From Typhlomys cinereus (Eukaryota; Chordata; Mammalia; Rodentia; Platacanthomyidae), in NCBI GenBank assembly GCA_023101885.1, contig JALPQD010000632.1, positions 529,637 through 593,636 of the forward strand: a stretch of DNA of 64,000 nucleotides, written 5' to 3'. Below the pieces are notes generated by a model. The model did not search any database. It had not been told where the DNA came from and worked only from the letters and a program-made list of their open reading frames with translations. The position numbers and the translations under genes were made by a program. This document shows, piece after piece, positions 59,565 through 64,000 of this stretch; the first letter of the stretch is position 1, and every line of letters starts with the position of its first letter.

Positions 59565-59856
59565 TTTGTGTCTGTTTGCATGTGGGTGGTAGTACATATT
59601 TGTACAAGCATGTATGCAGGAGGGCACTTGAGCATGTGTGCTTGTAGAAGCCCAAGGTTGACATCTGCAATCATCCTAGATGGCGCTCCTTCCTAACTGT
59701 TTGGCTCTAGTGTTCCCCAGGCCACGCCTCCCAAGTCTAGTAGTGCAGGCCTTGACCATATCCACCTGGAGTGTTTATGTGAGATCTGGAGACATAAACT
59801 CAGTTCCTTTTGGTTGTGAGGCAAAGGCTTTAACCACTGAGCAATCTGCTTAGCCC
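59565..59856 (-). repeat. Old DIP-related SINE
   Basis: GTAGAAGCCCAAGGTTGACA TCTGCAATCATCCTAGATGG, ATATCCACCTGGAGTGTTTA, GATCTGGAGACATAAACTCA and head-like AACCACTGAGCAATCTGCTT AGCCC at the right. Confidence 0.8.
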
Positions 59857-60584
59857 AGAAATAACATTTTAAAATATTGTCCCTTCCAGAGTCTCATGTC
59901 TTTCTTATTTGGTCCCTTCAGAGTCATTGAGAGCAATCTTTAAAAACTCTGTGTGGTTATTCTATTTAATTGCTTGAAACTAAGCTACGTCTTCTCAAAG
60001 ACTGTAGATGAACTCCAAACATGTAAATCATGGAATCATCCCGTGATTCCAATGCTTAGCTCCTCTGCTGGGAAATGACATATATCTTATATTCCTACTC
60101 ACATCCTGTGAAGTACAATATTTAATATATCAACTGAGATTTACAGATGGGGCAGAAAAATAGTAAGCATTAAGTTAGGTACTGTAATGCAAGTCAAAGC
60201 AAAACTGGGGACTAAAAGGGAGCTGATTGTAAAGAAGAAACAAAGGGTAGAAGATATGGGATATATGCCTAAAATACATTATATGCTTACATGCAAACAG
60301 CATTGTATACCCTTGCACAATAAAATTAAATACCAATAGGGGTATAGCTCAGTCTTGAAGGCCCCTTTTCTATTTTATCCTATTGTTTTTCTTCATATTT
60401 TAGCCTTAGCAGTTATTTAACTTAGCAGTTAACAATAACTCCATCTCACCTGTAGAGACGCCCTTTTAGGTTAACACAGTGCTTGGCCTTTGCCATGCTA
60501 ATTCCTTTGTCAAGCATGGCTCTTTTCCAGCCTGTGTACCTTTCTAATTTCCTAGAGAATTTTTCTTAACATTTGACAGGATTT
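59857..60584. other. Unique sequence with a possible ID fragment
   Basis: GGGGTATAGCTCAGTCTTGA at about 60340 resembles an ID head fragment. Otherwise nothing recognised. Confidence 0.4.
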
Positions 60585-60675
60585 TGCATTGTAACCTGGG
60601 TTAACCTTAAACTCGTCACCTTTTGGCCTTAGTATTCCAAATTGCTTGGATTGCAGATGCCTGGTATCCGACAGA
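60585..60675 (-). repeat. B1-like (7SL-derived) SINE relic
   Basis: GCATTGTAACCTGGGTTAAC CTTAAACTCGTCACC, then GTATTCCAAATTGCTTGGAT TGCAGATGCCTGG, the antisense B1 order. Confidence 0.7.
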
Positions 60676-60879
60676 TTTTTTTTAAAAATTTCATTCTCTA
60701 AATAGGACTTCTCATCATTGTTTGGACATGAGGATCATGGTCAGTGCATATAGCAACCAATCTAACTTGAACGTCTTCAAGTCATCCAATGTATAGCCAA
60801 GGTTGAACAAATGTTTCAGATTTTTTCTGACCTTCCTTCCTGGCTTAGATCTATTCAGGTTTCTGCTGGAATACTCAAT

Positions 60880-60945
60880 GATAAGTTTTGTAGGTGCTAG
60901 ATATGTATTCTACCACTGACTCATGCCTCTACCCCTTCTGAATGT
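60880..60945 (-). repeat. ID-type SINE fragment
   Basis: GGTGCTAGATATGTATTCTA CCACTGACTCATGCCTCTAC CCC resembles the antisense ID head. Confidence 0.5.
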
Positions 60946-61264
60946 TTCTATAACTATATTATACCTAAAATACATGGCAAGTACTAAGTTAAAAACTACT
61001 GAATTAATAAAAACTGTCAAGATAACATATTATTTACATATAAATATGAATACATATTTGTATCACTCTTTACAGATACAAATATTGTTTATAAATATGT
61101 AGAACAGTAGTAAATAAAGATCAGGCAAAGAAAGATATGAAGATACACTTTTGTATTCTTAAATAATAATGAGATAGACATATATATAAATACATAAATC
61201 TCAGGTCAAATAAAGTAACAGGAAAGAATAAACTGAAGGTTTTATTTTTGTTATAATTAGGAAT
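60946..61264. other. AT-rich unique sequence
   Basis: Nothing recognised. Confidence 0.4.
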
Positions 61265-61435
61265 CCTGGATTGAGGACATGGCTCGGTGATTAAAATCCT
61301 TGCCTTGCAAACAAAAGGATCTGAATTTGTATTTCTAGATCCCCCATAAAATGCTAGGCTCGTATGGCAGTATGGGAATCCACTAAGAAAATACTGGACT
61401 CTACTTTCTTAGTTTCACATGTGTGTGTGGGGGCA
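61265..61435 (+). repeat. Old DIP/B2-superfamily SINE relic
   Basis: TGAGGACATGGCTCGGTGAT TAAAATCCTTGCCTTGCAAA CAAAAGGATCTGAATTTG head, then diverged body and a GTGTGTG remnant. Confidence 0.6.
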
Positions 61436-61519
61436 TGGGAGGGCTGAGATATGATCTAGCTCACAGATAAAGAAATTTCAAGTATTAATTTCCCCCCTAA
61501 TTCTTCAGGCTAAGAGAAA

Positions 61520-61571
<52 letters not shown>

Positions 61572-61880
61572 CTGTTAAGGGGTGGGTGCTTAAGTGCATG
61601 TTAGAGTGCAGAAATGTGTTTCCCACAGCACATGAATAGACCTAAAAGCAAAAAATTTGGGCATCTTGCTTTGCACTGCATAGCATGGTTAGCTTGCCTG
61701 TAAGTCTTTAAGAATTCTCCTATCTCCATCTACCACCTCAGCGGTAGAACAACTAGCATTACTGATATGCACTACTGAAGTATTTATACTGAAGTATTTA
61801 TTGGAGCATTCAGGCTCAGATCTTCATTCTTGCAAAGAGAATGTTTAATGCACTGTGCAGTCTTTCCAGATCATGAGCTA
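61520..61880 (-). repeat. Composite B2-B1-type SINE relic
   Basis: (GT)n tail 61523-61569, GGGTGGGTGCTTAAGTGCAT, a decayed centre, and a degraded head near GTTTAATGCACTGTGCAGTC TTTCCAGA. A perfect 14-bp tandem duplication lies at 61774-61801. Confidence 0.5.
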
Positions 61881-61884
61881 GCTT

Positions 61885-61966
61885 TATTCTCCAACATTGG
61901 AGTCAAATCCATGGCATCATACATGGCAAAACAAGTGCTCTGTCATTGAGCTATATCCCAGCCTCT
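61885..61966 (-). repeat. ID-type SINE relic
   Basis: GGAGTCAAATCCATGGCATC, then AACAAGTGCTCTGTCATTGA GCTATATCCCAGCCTC: antisense ID head with both boxes recognisable. Confidence 0.7.
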
Positions 61967-62494
61967 AAAACTATCCTATTTATACCACTTTATGAGTGTT
62001 TCACCTCATGTCCACACAGATTCTTCACAAGCTGGTGTTACAGTCAACTCTTAGGGATACTTGAAGATTTGGGAAACTTGTGGAATATTTGCAAAGATGA
62101 AAAATCTTTCAATTTACAGTTAGTTTTCCATGGTTTTATGTCAGGACTTTAAACCATGAACATCTTCATAAACTCTTAGATCCAAAGGGAAATATTTTTG
62201 ATGGAAAAAGAATCTGATGCAATTATGAAGACAGTTCTCTTCAAGATAAATTTGCAATTTAAAAGCTCTCAATCTTTCCCTGCTTTCAGGTTCTATAGGT
62301 TATTGTTCAAAAGTACAGTGACTTAAAATTTGTAGTGAGACTATCAGAAGTAAAATATTTCTAAGAAAATCAAGTCTATCATGAACTATAATATTCTTCT
62401 TCTATTTTGTAAGACAGTGAGTAGCACATTTTTTCTCCAATATACAAGGAAAGTTGATCATACTTAAGAGAAAAATCATTGGTTAATTCTGTTT
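61967..62494. other. Unique intergenic sequence
   Basis: Nothing recognised. Confidence 0.4.
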
Positions 62495-63700
62495 TTAATT
62501 TTAATTTTATTTTTCTAGTTTTATAAACATATTGAGTACTTATTCCTGCTTCCTTCCAAATCCCCTCTCACTCATTCCTCTCCTTTCCCTTTGTCCATCC
62601 ATTCCACTCGCTCCCACCTTCCTGGCTGTCTGCTTCTATGGACTCCAGTGTTACGTCTGGCTTGTCTACTCTTATGGGGGTTTAGACCTCTTTGGCATAC
62701 CAAGTTGCCTTTCTTAGGGCCACCCCACCGATAGGGGCATTTCCCTTCACTCATCCAGCTTTAGTCTCCAAGGTTTCCACTGTATGTTCTTATTTCTCTT
62801 GTGTTCCTTGAAAGTCTATGGGGGCATATTGGTATGTTAGTCATTATGCAGGCCTGGTAAGGACAAGTTTCACTGAAGTGAGTGCCTAGATGCAGCAGTC
62901 CTGACTTGAGTATGATGTCTTGTCCAAAGGTGAACCTTCTCATATTTAGGTTCCTACAATCTCACTGCCCCCTTTTCTGTTAAGTTCCCAAAGCCTTAGG
63001 ATGGGGAGGGGAGATTGGGTTGGTCTGATTTTGGCTGAGCTTTGATGAGTCACTGGTACTCTACATTATGACTGGCCATTGCTGTCCACTTCACTGCTCT
63101 TCTATTGCACTAGGCTGTATCTTGTCAGGGTGTTGAGATCCTTTACTTCGCTTGTAGAAGAGAACTTCTAGGCTGAGTATTGAGTCCACTTAGAACCCAG
63201 TGACAAAATTAGACTAGCAATAACAGGAATGTGATACTCCCTGATAAAATGTTGGTCAGAGAGGTCTCAAAGGGCCCTAAACATTATAGGCTTTTGGCAT
63301 TGCTCTTGGTTGCTCTATAAAAAACTATCAGGAAGACCCTATTACTGAAGATGCAAAAAATATGGATCATAGAACAGGGCAAAATACATCAACAAGAACT
63401 GGTGTGAGAACTTCCTCCTTGTTATATAGCTTACACAGTCCCAAGGAATACTGTAGAAGGTACTGGGAGGAGAAAAATAATCATGGGCCCCATGAACACA
63501 TGAGATCTGTAAGTTGCAATAAATATCACCATGAGTATCAAGGAGACAATTAAGAGTTTTCTGATTGAACTCAAGATCTGCTTGTCAGAATGGAACACAT
63601 TCTTGTTACTGTTAAGTAAAAGAACCTTAAAAAGGGAAGGAAATAGATCAATAGGAAAAAACAGCCAATGAACCTATAGATAGGAAGAGAGTGCACCAAA
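62495..63700 (-). mobile_element. Old L1 3' UTR relic
   Basis: Antisense order parallels the young L1 3' UTR: a pyrimidine-rich block (about 62558-62625), CTACAATCTCACTGCCCCCT TTTCTG, AAGCCTTAGGATGGGGAGGG GAGATTGGGTTGG, then CTTGTCAGGGTGTTGAGATC. About 63170-63700 (GGAAGACCCTATTACTGAAG ATGC) may be further upstream L1 sequence, less certain. Confidence 0.6.
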
Positions 63701-64000
63701 CTGCTCTGTAAATAGCTGTCATTGGTTAATTCTATTCGTGATGCATATGCTTTGTAACATATGTATGCTTATAGAAACTGTGAATTATCATCAGCATTAA
63801 GAGAATTAAATATCCAGTGTAGTGGCTAATCGTTAAAGAGAGTGGTTCAGAGAATGGATCCAAAGGTCCAAAGTATCAATATGCAGAATAACTGTTCAAA
63901 AGTTTTAGAGAAAAGCACATATCCTGCAATTTTCAGCCTATGTTGGAGTTATGCTTTCTTCTGTGGTGAGTTATTTAGAGTCAAGCAATGAAAGAGAAGA
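63701..64000. other. Unique intergenic sequence
   Basis: Nothing recognised up to the window edge. Confidence 0.4.

Overview
The window looks like about 64 kb of AT-rich, intergenic mammalian nuclear DNA, most likely from a dipodoid rodent (jerboa or jumping-mouse lineage). Evidence for a rodent: decayed ID-type, B1-type and B2-superfamily SINEs, composite SINEs with long GT tails, MaLR-type LTRs, and a young L1 lineage with a G-rich 3' UTR. Evidence for a dipodoid: five CpG-rich, near-intact copies of a roughly 300-bp tRNA-derived SINE (GGGGCTGGAGAGGTGGCTCA head, long unique body, CA/GT tail, A-rich end) that fit the DIP family described from Dipodidae. The species call is inference from memory of repeat families. 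Older eutherian repeats (MIR, L2, MER5, MER20, MLT1, L1M) lie underneath.

I find no protein-coding gene, exon, tRNA or rRNA gene. The only recognisable protein-coding sequence is broken C-terminal L1 ORF2. Other open frames are translations of microsatellites or SINE bodies, or are short and unsupported.

Layout. 1-6 kb: young DIP copies, including one nested inside an older DIP relative. 6-8.3 kb: an ancient L1M in minus orientation, interrupted by a MaLR-type solo LTR with perfect 5-bp target duplications and by a second LTR-like unit. 9-16 kb: L1 3' end, MER20, nested composite SINEs, a DIP copy, an L1M piece and a TCTA microsatellite. 16-24 kb: mostly unique sequence with ID, MIR, MLT1 and SINE relics. 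24-32 kb: L1 3' UTRs and many SINE relics. 32-42 kb: largely unique, the best place for conserved non-coding elements. 42-46 kb: LTRs and an L1 with an apparent 3' transduction. 46-60 kb: three young L1 3' fragments, two in tandem and one with a 5' inversion, separated by unique DNA. 60-64 kb: decayed SINEs and an old L1 3' UTR.

No genes act together here. The main interest is a readable record of retrotransposition: twin priming, 3' transduction into an LTR polyadenylation site, and nested insertions with intact target site duplications. Repeat boundaries are by eye and usually good to within 5-30 bases; old relics are less certain. No previously undescribed functional system was found.
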